Assembly: GCA_000469685.2 (NCBI GenBank)
Contig: LS997563.1
Location: 36,930,468 to 36,994,467 of the forward strand
DNA: 64,000 nt
DNA from: Haemonchus contortus
Lineage: Eukaryota > Nematoda > Chromadorea > Rhabditida > Trichostrongylidae
Reading direction: 5' to 3'
Below are positions 21,460 to 31,322 of the stretch, piece after piece. The notes under the pieces were generated by a model. That model saw only the letters and a list, made by a program, of their open reading frames with translations. It searched no databases and had not been told where the DNA came from. Each line of letters opens with the position of its first letter. Position 1 is the first letter of the stretch. Position numbers and translations under genes: made by a program.

Positions 21460-21745
21460 ATGGATTCAAACCCGTCCTTGCGATGGGTAAATGCCATTCT
21501 CCTCTCGCTTCATTCCTCCGAAACTTTGCTTGCCTTCGCCTTCCTGTTGCATCTCTACTGTGCTGCCAGTACAGGTTCAATGTCTACCCGAAAATTGTCA
21601 TTTTACACATAACTTTTCTTCACTGTTAGATTGTTTCTTCGTTATTTCAGGCAAACGGCACAGACCTCCGAATTATGAGGCGATAACAAATGATTTCCAT
21701 TACTACAGGAATCCTAGCTATCGAAAAGTGGTAAAAATGGATTGA
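21460..21745 (+). CDS. Possible small secreted peptide precursor, 69 aa, two exons
   Basis: Exon 1 (21460-21574) encodes 38 codons plus one base; it begins at ATG and contains a hydrophobic core LLAFAFLLHLYCAAS typical of a signal peptide. The intron 21575-21650 (76 bp) has a GT start and a GTTATTTCAG end. Exon 2 (21651-21745) restores the frame (G plus GC gives Gly) and encodes GKRHRPPNYEAITNDFHYYR and a basic tail, ending at TGA. The mature part would start around a GKR, a motif used for amidation and dibasic cleavage in peptide precursors. A TATATAAG word lies at about 21318. I do not recognise the protein. It is divergent from, and about 560 bp away from, the collagen start. No AATAAA was found close by, which weakens the case. 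Confidence 0.38.
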
Positions 21746-23015
21746 GTTGAAGCATGCCGTTTAATTATGCTGGTTTTTCTATTGCCACAATCGTGGGTTT
21801 CATAGACCTATTACATGCTATCTTTATGGTCGTCTGAATCAAAAGCAGCATTCTATTTACTTTTTGGAAGTTAGCTCTTTGACCACAACGGGATGCAGCT
21901 ACCGTATTGCTTCTAGAAACGACCACACCGACCATCCTAATATTAGCAGGATACTGCAACGTGTAGATGCCCTTGACAATGGCAATGATTCCCTATACAC
22001 TTGGCAGAGAGCCGCGATCTAGATTCGATTTGGTCGTCAACGAAAAGCTACACTTTTTTGGCAGGACTCAGCTCGACACACTCAAGGGCACCGACTGGAT
22101 CACCATTTAATCTCCTGTGGTCACCTCTATTATGTAGACTTCACATTTTTGGGGACTTTATTTTTTTTTTGATTTAACACTGATGGTTCCTTATGCCAAT
22201 TGAAACAGTAATTTTTCATCGACTCATAGTTTTGTCTACCAGCAACATTTCGGTGTTACATTCCTTTCATGCAATGCAACAAGGATTAGTCAAGATCAAG
22301 TCGCGCAATCAGTTATCGATGTCGCGAAAACCGTTTCTCGTTTCGGTATGCGGAGTGGCATTAAGGGTGTATGAAAGACAACTTGCACCAGAAAGGGTTA
22401 GATAACGGGGGACGTCGAAATGTGTAAGAATGATGTTCTGCTTAAATTTGAAAATTACGGTTTCTGTGCAACTTTTGGTTCATCTTGATAATCCCTTCGC
22501 CATCAGTTGGCTCAGTTGACTCTGTTCAGACCTTCTCGAAGGTTTGAACAGCGTTATTCAGAGTCAGCATCTCCAGACTCACTGAGGGACGACGGTGTTA
22601 CTCAAAGGGTATTAAAATTCATCCCATTATCTGTTCTCACTAATGGTTTCTCAATTCATTGTGTTCATGTGAAAAAGGAAAAGGGGAACAGGGGTTGCTG
22701 AAGGAGGGGAACAAACACGTTTAAACAGTTTCGGCCTTCTGATTTACTTATTTATTTATCTATTTAATACATCCGAAGGTGTGCCATACAATTCAAAAGC
22801 AAATACTGTAAGGCGATGGTCCTTTATCATCATATCCTTTGTCATTTCAGGTTTTATTGGTTCGCTCTCAGTTCTCTCGAAGGTTCATGACGAGGCTGGG
22901 TAGTACGAATACTCTTTGTGAATGGGAGAATAAGAGCTGCTTACTCAGGGACGCAGGTGGATTCGGGAGACTGCTTCCGCTGTGGTTGAAGTATACCTCT
23001 TCATTCCCTACATAA
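21746..23015. other. No gene recognised
   Basis: Short open frames only. The stretch 22740-22770 is AT-rich with TTTATTTATCTATTTAA. No family or repeat match was seen. Confidence 0.45.
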
Positions 23016-23313
23016 AGTAAAAGGATAAAGTTTTTGGCGTTAATCAATCCCGTCTGAGGGATGCGCCCCCGCACTCGACTTCCATTCAGAATCGTAGTGG
23101 CGTAATGAGTGCGTATGTGGCCTATACAATGACTTGCGGTGGCCAGCCGATGTACAAGTCAGTGCTTTTATCCTCCCAGACGAGTCTGGTACCAATTCAC
23201 CGACCCCGGAGGGATGGAAGGCTTGGTTGGCCTGGGCGGGCATCGATCCGGGATTCGAACCCCTGACCGTGCGTGTGATACAGTGCGCCACTTGCCACTA
23301 CACCACCTCCGCC
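23016..23313 (-). repeat. tRNA-derived SINE, youngest-looking copy, perfect target duplication
   Basis: This 298-bp copy lies on the minus strand. On the plus strand it ends with CCACTACACCACCTCCGCCC, the reverse of the A-box head, and has GGGATTCGAACCCC, the reverse of the B box, at about 23250-23263. The sequence CATTCCCTACATAA occurs perfectly at both flanks (23002-23015 and 23314-23327). The perfect 14-bp duplication and close match to the copies at 1551 and 12055 indicate a recent retroposition. Confidence 0.95.
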
Positions 23314-23327
23314 CATTCCCTACATAA

Positions 23328-25074
23328 TAGTGTGTAAAGTCTTTTAATATCCTGCAAATCGGCTAGTCAAAAGCTCGCATTCGAGCGCTCAGGAGTAATC
23401 CACAAGGCGGAGTAATCCTACTTGCCGTTTCTGGTATACAGTGCCTATCTACCCAGTCCCCATGTCAGAGTCTCAAGATGCTCATAGGCTATAATATCCC
23501 AGGGACAGTGGTACTGTTAAACCTAATTCTCATGAGATTGAGGGATCCTCCATGCGGCAGCGACCTCTGGGGAGGCTGTCGAAATCTCACGGCCATAACA
23601 TTTCAAGGATTACGGCCATAGTAGACCAAGATCCATCACACTGACCGAGAGGAAAGTCATCTCTTGCTGCTCAAAATACACATCACAACGAATATAAAAA
23701 ATCAATTCCGAACGTGAAAATGAAAAAAACGTACTTACCGATACTGCGAAGAAATAGACTGGGCTGCCGATCATGTTTTCCATCTAATTTTGTTCCGTAA
23801 GTGAACATTTTGAAAGCAGGAAATGGAAACATCAACATCAATCTGAAAAGCAAGAGATGAAAGGGAATACATACATAAGGGAACAGTGGCTAAGTTTGTG
23901 ACGAGGCACATGGATTGTGTTCAAGGCTGGCAATGTACGGACAAGTATGTAGGAAGGAGTTAAAAAGTAGTTTGAACATAAGTCTACTAATAGTGAAAAT
24001 GGAAATATTTGCGTTGCAGCCGGAGCGTTGAGCATTTGGTCGCAAACGGATTCTAAATGAGAAAGAATTTGTTAGAATTTGGATTAGAGGCGATATGATC
24101 GCTATCTCAACGATTACCCCCATGAGCACCTTTTTCTATATTGATCAAATCAAGACTCCAATAGATGAAGGTCAGTCTCTACCTTTTCAGTCCTTAATGG
24201 TTTTCAAATGGTATATGTACATCTGAGTTATTATTGTATGCTCTATATTAATTACTCCTTAATTCTTCTTCAGATAGTTCAGTTTTCCCTTCACACCCGT
24301 CATTTATAATGTTTGATTCTACTCTTTAGTTCTCTCTTATCCACTGATTAGCATGGAGGAAGAATAGTTACATGTTTGGCTCCCGTCTAGGGCATGTGTG
24401 AAGAGGAAGTAGAACTACATCTTCGATCCTTTAGCCCTTACTTGTACAATAGTTAATTGTAGATAGTTAAACTACTGTTATCAAAAACAAGTTGTCGAAC
24501 TCCCGATGAAGCGAACGTGTGTTTTCTGTTCAAAACAAATCACACATTTCGTCACAGACGTGACTATAGCAGAGAGCATATTAATTGAAGAGCATTATTT
24601 TACTGAGGAGTATTTTCCTTTTCTTGTTTGTGTTAGTGTATTTCTTATGGTTTATTTAGCTTAATGAATTCTACTCTGAAGGTCCGGCGACGCGATGACG
24701 CGAAGGTGATCTCTTTTGATCAGAGATCGCGCGGGAAACTGCGCAACGTCAGTATAAGAGTGGGCAGAGCATCAGTAAGCATTCGACTCTTTCCTTCACT
24801 TTTACTTCTTATCCTTTTTTTGCTGAAGCATCTCACGTATTCTATTGATTTGTATTAATGGGGCATCTCGTCTGTTTCCTTAGTATTATGACCATCAATT
24901 CGAGCATTTAATCACATTCAGTATATTGGAGCATTGTCACTTAGCCCTTTTTACTATTGTGCTTAATAGCATTGTACATTAACTTCTTCATACTTGTGCT
25001 TTAATTCACTTATACTCACAGTATGATTTAGTGCCTTGATCTCGTTAGTGTTGCATTGATTTATTGGTTAATAC
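23328..25074. other. No gene recognised
   Basis: Open frames are short; several pairs overlap on opposite strands. A palindromic GATCTCTTTTGATCAGAGATC-like word lies near 24708-24730. No family or splice architecture is convincing. Confidence 0.45.
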
Positions 25075-25096
25075 AGTTCAATTACCCAAGTTTGAG
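25075..25096 (+). other. SL1 spliced-leader-like sequence, not an SL RNA gene
   Basis: These 22 bases match the canonical nematode SL1 leader at 20 positions; the last 16, ATTACCCAAGTTTGAG plus the preceding A, are identical, and the differences are at positions 1 and 5. A genuine SL RNA gene would continue with a GT splice donor; here TTTGAGATTTG follows, so no donor exists. The CR1-like LINE endonuclease frame begins within ten bases. The simplest reading is a leader acquired by trans-splicing and copied back into the genome. Confidence 0.6.
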
Positions 25097-26420
25097 TTTG
25101 AGATTTGATCTTAGATGACTTCAACGTAGATATCGATTGGAGTGCTGGTGCCAAAAATGCTATTGCTGCAGCCTTGACTCCTTCAGTAACTGCTCACTTG
25201 CTCAACATGTGCCTCGAGCCACCCGAAATGGTTCCACCCCAGGCATTATTCTCCTATCCACGCCTATTTCGAGTAGGATCGTACGGTCGATAAAACTTAC
25301 GAAAGGTTTTGGCAAATCCTATGCCAGATCTAGCGATTTTTGTACTTTTTCGCACCGGTTCATACACTGAACCACGATATCCCAAACATATTCTTGATTT
25401 GGTGTCTCAAAAAAAGTAAGTTTCGTTGTCTACTTCTTTAAGCCAAACTTAATGATGTGCATTAATTTGGATGGAACCCTTGTAGACCGAACCATCGTTG
25501 TTCACGATCTCAGCATTGCATACGTCATCGGCCCGGAGGATGTTTTGATGGCTCTGAAGCCGCTCAAAGTCTCCGCCTCTGCTACGTTCGATGGATTTCC
25601 TCAGATTATTTACAAGAATTGTTCTCTAAAAGCTCCTTACAACGATTCTCAACGCCTTATTGATGTCCGCACAAGTTCCCAAATAATGGAAAAAAGCCAT
25701 TATTACAGCCATCCCTAAGAATAAAGAAGTATCCACGCTGTTACAGACCGAATAGTATTCCTACGCCAGCGAAGGTTATGGAGAAGCTTATCAAGGACAA
25801 GCTCCTGGATTTGCTTTCCTCAAGAAAGCTTGCACCTTGGACAGCACGGTTCCATTGATGGTGCCTCGACAATAAAACAGCTCGCAGACTATCTATTTGT
25901 CTGGAATCTGGCAGTCCATGAGTGCATGCTTTCGAGTCGTACTGTTTCAGTACAGCAAGGTTTTTATTATAGCTTTATATCAAAGGTTCCATTTGGTCCG
26001 CGTCTTTCCATTGTCAGTCACTCAATCACTCAGGTGTACCTGTGTTTCACTTTCTTGTGACAATGTAAACTTGGTGCAAGTCAACAAGTGCTCTCTTGAA
26101 TACCTGGGCCAAGCTCTTACGCTCTGGGTTCAGATTTAGATCAAAGACGTACGCAATTTGGCCTGCCGGGAACAACTACGACCGGTTGCGTTGCCTAGGC
26201 TGACTTGTCACTTCAGCATACTACGCATATAATGTCTGTTGAGAGGCCCATGTACATAATGTGGCACTCTCAGTCCTGCAGATATTTACAAGTGACTGAT
26301 GCGCTTATTTTTATGGGCCACTTTGACACAAATTTCGGTCCTCTTATTAGCGGCGACTCGTCTCTCTTCAGCTTTAAGCCGTCCGGTCAGGGTGATGCAG
26401 TCTACTTGTCGTATTCTCTT
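25097..26420 (+). pseudogene. CR1/Jockey-like LINE remnant (endonuclease end and reverse transcriptase)
   Basis: Fragments in different plus-strand frames follow the order of a LINE ORF2. The endonuclease motif LDDFNVDIDW (normally GDFN) is near 25113, followed by NGSTPGIILLSTPIS near 25230. Reverse-transcriptase start segments are VSASATFDGFPQIIYKNC at about 25570-25623, AKVMEKLIKDKLLDF around 25767-25812 and a degraded palm with KVPFGPRLS around 25985. The thumb region SLQ/VTDALIFMGHFDTNFGP-type sequence extends to about 26410. ORF2 of such elements nicks DNA and reverse-transcribes the element RNA. Frameshifts and stops are frequent and the 5' half is missing, so the copy is dead. It starts directly behind an SL1-like leader. 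Confidence 0.7.
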
Positions 26421-27170
26421 CACTTTGCATTGAGCTTCTTGATTACTGTTCGTTTCAACTTATTCTTTTCCCTACCTTATGTTTCAATACTAATTCACGT
26501 TTGATTCTGTCTGAGCGCACCATGAGTGCAGTTTAAATAATTAAATATTACTCCATTCGTGATGCACCACAGATACATTTTCGAAGTGATCCACAGAGCG
26601 ATGCGGTTGCATTTCAGTATCGGTGTGTCTGAAATCAACCCTTGAATGTAAAAAGAAATTCAATCGTTGCGAACCCACGTTGTTTTGAGAGTTACTTAGC
26701 CTCTGTGGTGTCATTCGCGTTTCAATTCAACTTCTGTGCGGATTATTGATTATTGATTAGTTTTCATTTCTGTCTCCTCGGTATCTTAAATTCTGAGCAC
26801 TCTAAATCTAATTTCCCAAGAGAATCATTGGCTCAAAAAGATATTTGATGTCGCTGAACGCCTTGGTTGAGTCATGCGAACGCGTCATCCAGGATAGTGG
26901 TGTGGGCGAAGGGGCTATGTGCGGTGGTCGCGCCTTTGTAGGCGAGAACCATCTTCAAGGAAAAATACAACCAGTCATCGTTCCCTTAGCATGCATTAAC
27001 TACTTTGAGTGCTGCACAAAGGTGAATGCTAATTAAATGAAGAAACCCAAAGAGAGATGTGGCGCAACTTCCACTCGCAATTCTCGACGTATACCGTAGT
27101 AGGAGCTTCTATACGTTTGACTTAGATCTCGGGCTCCATTTTCAACGGAGAGTCTTCAGGAGCTCGAGCA
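26421..27170. other. No gene recognised
   Basis: No motif, splice-site pair or repeat match was found. Open frames reach only about 60 codons. Confidence 0.45.
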
Positions 27171-28330
27171 AATTGTCAAATGGTATCATGAGCAAAATAT
27201 GAAAATGGCGCAAATAGAATGAAGCCAAACTGGATAAGGTCGACTTGAAAACCAATCTTCTCACAGCACGCTTCAGTAGGATAAAAGATCAGCTCGAGGA
27301 CAAAACTGAAGAAGCGAACTCGGACGAGCAGAAGACGATGGACCATCATTGGAAAGAGCTCTGCGGCGAGTTCAAGCGGCTGCAAGAACAGGTTTCTGCA
27401 ATCAACCTCGCGTAACTATCAGACGACATTAAGGGGCTCTGTGTCGACGACTGAGCCTACATCTTCTCTACATCGACACATCAAGGACCGTGGAGCCCAG
27501 CTTAGAGCTGGACAGGTTTCTATTGCAAACGAGAAGGATCTCCATAGAGTGCGAAAGATAGATATCAATCTTCTCATTAAGAAGACATACCAAAGGGACT
27601 GCAGTACGGACGTTACCGACTAATTGAAAGTGAAGCGTTAGCGCCTTCTGTCGAAAAAATCCTGATAAGAGGAGGAGATTAGGGACCTGGAATGAACTGC
27701 GATTAGAACGGGGAAGGAACGGTAAACATCGCAATCCTGAGAGGAGAAGGTCTGCTTGAGAGGACGTCTTGCGCACGGGAGGAACGAGTGGAAGAGAATG
27801 TAAGCAAAGAGACAAAGACACAAAAAAGACAGAACGACCGCTACCGACGACGAGAGGAAAATCGCAACACAAGAAGGCGGCGGTATTCCGCGATTCCATG
27901 CGACCACGACAAGGCTAGGGACGATTCTTCGCCATCTGTTGACGACGCTGGAACCGTACGTACGGAGTTTCCTCTACATAATCGATTCTTGTCAAGGGCA
28001 GTGTAGCGGAATTGACTGGGTACCGACTTATCGGGCTGAGTGTTCAGCGCCGAGACCACTTTGATCGCGCGGGAATTTGTTGCTATGAAAGGAGCCACAA
28101 CAAGAAGTCCGCCAGTCGCCTATCCTCGCCTTTTCTTGCTTTGCTTCTTCATGCCACAGTGTTGCTTCTATATGCGAACCGAGCAACTACTCAATCGTGC
28201 AGCGACGGCGGAGTTTTAAGGATGACAGGCTGGGTGCCTTCAGAATTCAACGAAGTGCCTTGTTTCAATAACCGACCGAACGACCGCATGGTTGGCCATG
28301 TGTTCACAACGCGGTACAGATTGCGGTAAG
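27171..28330 (+). pseudogene. Unidentified degraded coding region, possibly retroelement-derived
   Basis: The plus strand has coding-like texture in shifting frames. At 27235-27413 a charged, coiled-coil-like segment includes SRIKDQLEDKTEEANSDEQK and then WKELCGEFKRLQEQV, resembling the N-terminal helix region of Pao/BEL-type gag proteins. At 27790-27900 there is an Arg/Lys-rich segment. At 28117-28250 a hydrophobic stretch LALLLHATVLLLYA is followed by a cysteine-containing part, as in a signal peptide. Stops separate all parts. A Pao/BEL remnant is my best guess; no diagnostic enzyme motif is present, so I cannot confirm it. Confidence 0.28.
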
Positions 28331-29470
28331 GGCTGCGTGATCAGTATCCATCATTCCAGTTTTGTCTACACGTTGCCAGCAACGCCGCCGGTTGGTGAAA
28401 CATTACACGTCGTAAAACTCTGAAAGCACCTATGGTAGGTGTGACAGGTAAGCTAGGCTCCTCTGATGCATACATATTTTTTGTTTTTTTGTGAAAAGTG
28501 TCCTAAACGCTTGCGAAATCATTCTGCGCATCATATAGAAAACCTACTGCTCTCCTCCATATTTAAGGAGCACACGGAATGCTTATATAAGTGAATTTTT
28601 CATTGCCTCCACGGACCGAGTAGGATTGCACAGCCTGTGGAGCCCTTCTTTTCCAAGCACCCGAGATGTTGTTTCAAAATTTGCCTCGAAGCTCCACGCA
28701 CTCTCAACAGAGAGCGGTCGAGTGACTAATCTGACTATGGCGCTCCTTGGATGAACGAATGCCCTCTATATGTAGAAGTGAGCTGGTACATTCCAGCCGA
28801 CCTGTCTGTGAGAAAATACTTTTCAGACGAGCATGCTATGAACAGATAAGGTAATCCGTCTTGAAACAGAAAGCCTTTCACTATGAGAGCAACGTTTGAA
28901 AAAAGTGTATTACATCCGTCGCTTTCACAGTTCTCGTCTGGAAGAGATGAAAACAATGCTCTACAGGATATGCGAACTATCCCGGGTCCTCATGCAGGTA
29001 CCGTGCTGCTAACCATTAATACGAAAGGATTCAGGTGTGGTTGTCTCTAAATTCAGGTGCTCCAAACAAGAAATACACTAGTGAGGTAAGGCGGGTTGTG
29101 CAGTTATGCCGTTGCTAACGTGAACGTCTAGATCATGAGCAATTACGAAAGATCCAATACGCTCATTCACGGCTTCAAATGGTAAGAAAAAATATACATC
29201 GAGAGACTAAGATGGAAAAGTTGCCAGTTGACACATTGAATTGCTTCATGGTCCATTAACGAGCTCCATGGTCGACAGTCAGTAGGTGAAGGCGAATCCG
29301 TTGCTCATCACTAGCCCTGACCTCTAAGTTCAGGGCGCGGTATCAACCTTCTGCCGAGGGATTTCCACTGACTTCCTATTAGAGCAGGCTGTTTTGAATG
29401 TTATTTTATTTATACTTATTTTTTCAAGTACTCTAACCTGCATTACAAAAATAAATTTGTTTGCTAGATG
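28331..29470. other. No gene recognised
   Basis: Open frames are short, with no motif or repeat match. Confidence 0.45.
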
Positions 29471-29479
29471 ACCACCGGC

Positions 29480-30010
29480 AAATAGGCTCGGCATAACGGT
29501 GAAAGAGTGATACCGAAACTGACTGTACCACCCTTTTTAGAATATTTTGATTCTTTACAGCCAAGATTCTGGCAGAATGCATTTCCTTCACTGAACCGCT
29601 TTGATCCACGTTTCATATTGTTTTCCAGAGCCTATTCCCCAATCTGGACAACTGAATACGTCACAGTGACTGCACGCACATACAAGTTTGTATGGTATAG
29701 GAAAACTTACCCTTTTTGACCTTCAGGGCAAATCTTTGCGCTTCACGATATATGCCTTCTCTAACAAAAAGGCCTTTCCTTGAGGTAAACATGGTGAAAC
29801 GGTGAAAAACAATGCAATAGCACTTCTTGATGCCCTGAACCCACCTAGGGCTCGCTTTGAAGTTCTTCACTATCGCGCCTTCCTTGCTGTTCTCCAGCAC
29901 CATCCGGTTAAGATCGCTCTCGTGTAATTCCCATGTTCATTTTAGTAATGACATCTTCTTTCGACATCTTTTCGACCACCACTTCCGAGCAGAACATATG
30001 CTGGTAATAT
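29480..30010 (-). pseudogene. Tc5/pogo-type transposase remnant
   Basis: On the minus strand a frame starting near 29903 carries FKASPRWVQGIKK and then TSRKGLF and EAQRFALKV, the pattern of a CENP-B-type helix-turn-helix DNA-binding domain (A-S-x-x-W-x-x-x-F-K-K). In another frame, at about 29607-29500, NVDQSG is followed by EMHSARILAVK and VVQSVSVS. N-x-DQSG contains the first catalytic Asp of the Tc5/pogo DDE domain. Upstream, at about 30000-29920, SKEDVITKMNMG is a further coding-like piece. Frameshifts and stops break the gene, and no terminal repeats were found. Confidence 0.62.
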
Positions 30011-30618
30011 GTATACGGATTAGCGCTTCAATCTAATGGATGCTTTCAATGGTGAATTTCTGTAGAAACCTCCAGAAATCGCTTGATATTACATAAGCGT
30101 TTTTCGAGCAATGCTTCGGCAACTCCTCCCTGCTGCTCTTGAGCTGCACCCACCTGATCCTTCGTGTCACGCCTATCAGTCAATCGTCCTTACAACTCCA
30201 CCATTTGAGGAGTTACTCGGTTTGCTTGTAAACGCAACACAGTGGCACGACACGTAGAAAACAATGGATCCGTGACTTTGTTCCCAGAGTCGTTTCGCAC
30301 ACTCGAAACCCAGATTTGAGGCTAACGTTTGGAAGCCCTTTCGTCGGTATACATCTCATCGTGAATGGTCATTGCGACCTAGTTAGTACCCATCCCTTGC
30401 TAGCACAGAAATCTCCATAATCGATAAAGTTAGAATTGACTAACAACAGACAACTAGACTGCAGCTAAGAATTAGCTTGGTTTTGGGAGATGTTAATAAG
30501 GGACAATATACGCTAGATCCTGACTACAACGAAATCAATATAACAAAAGCTCGGAACAACTGCTACTAGAAAAAAAGCAACCGGAAACAAATGTTTTATT
30601 AAGTGCTCAGGAAAACGT
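30011..30618. other. No gene recognised
   Basis: No coding, RNA or repeat signal was found. Further N-terminal transposase sequence might be hidden here, but I could not read it. Confidence 0.4.
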
Positions 30619-30860
30619 TCAGTTCCACGTTCGGTAGTTACCAAAGGACACTAAACAAACAGTACAAATTACTATTATAAAATCAATCGCGATTGGAAAA
30701 AGAGCGAAGTCAGACAACCCGAACAGTAAAAATACTGTTATAGGTGCAGTAGTGGGTAGAGATCCAAAAATTAACAGCACATAGTACAGCACGAAGGAGG
30801 CGACAGTCGCATTAATATGTAACATGGAGTAATGAAAATGAAATAAACGTAATGATCAAA
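30619..30860 (-). pseudogene. Nematode 7TM chemoreceptor-like C-terminal fragment
   Basis: A minus-strand frame of about 70 codons encodes two hydrophobic segments (VASFVLYYVLLIFGSL and then FPIAIDFIIVICTV) and ends with FGNYRTW. The arrangement hydrophobic helix, then S/F-P-x-x-I-D-x-I-I-V, then a short basic YR tail is that of the last two helices of the str/srh/sri/srj/srd receptor superfamily. Upstream exons were not found; a weak CCTTTCAG splice site lies near 30981. It may be a pseudogene fragment or the last exon of a gene with long introns. The family call rests on pattern only. Confidence 0.35.
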
Positions 30861-31079
30861 TGGATGACGCTGTGTTCTTAAGCCAACTAGCAGATTCAAA
30901 GAAGATTTCGGCGTTCTCACATTGTCTTGGGCGCCAGAACTTATAAAGCCATGCGCACTATAGATGCGCTTAGACTCTCCTGAAAGGCATCTTTTCACAA
31001 CTATTTCCATTCAATTCTTCGTGACAGCCATTTTGTCTTACACTCACTTTCTTGTAGTCAGCGACCTGTTGGAGCTTAA

Positions 31080-31318
31080 CCCATTGGCGACCGCGCCTTT
31101 TATATTGTCCTCACATTAACCTTTAATTTCTCTTACAACTCTGTAAGATGATGAATGATTTCTGAACTACAAGGCCTTAAGATTTTCTAAAAGGCTGTGA
31201 GCTCAGCTGATACTTGAAAACATGAAAAAAAATTATAGGAACTCGTGATAAATAGTATAACTGATACAGGAGCACGGTATGGTGTTGCCCGCCGGCGGGC
31301 CACGAGGCAGTCAATGGA
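31080..31318. mobile_element. TTAA-flanked MITE (piggyBac-like ends), complete copy
   Basis: About 239 bp lies between TTAA at 31076-31079 and TTAA at 31319-31322. The left end reads CCCATTGGCGACCGCG and the right end, in reverse, TCCATTGACTGCCTCG, an imperfect inverted repeat. The second copy at 6821-7050 has a right end that, in reverse, reads CTCATTGACGACCGCG. TTAA duplications are the mark of piggyBac-type insertion. It has no coding capacity. Confidence 0.75.
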
Positions 31319-31322
31319 TTAA

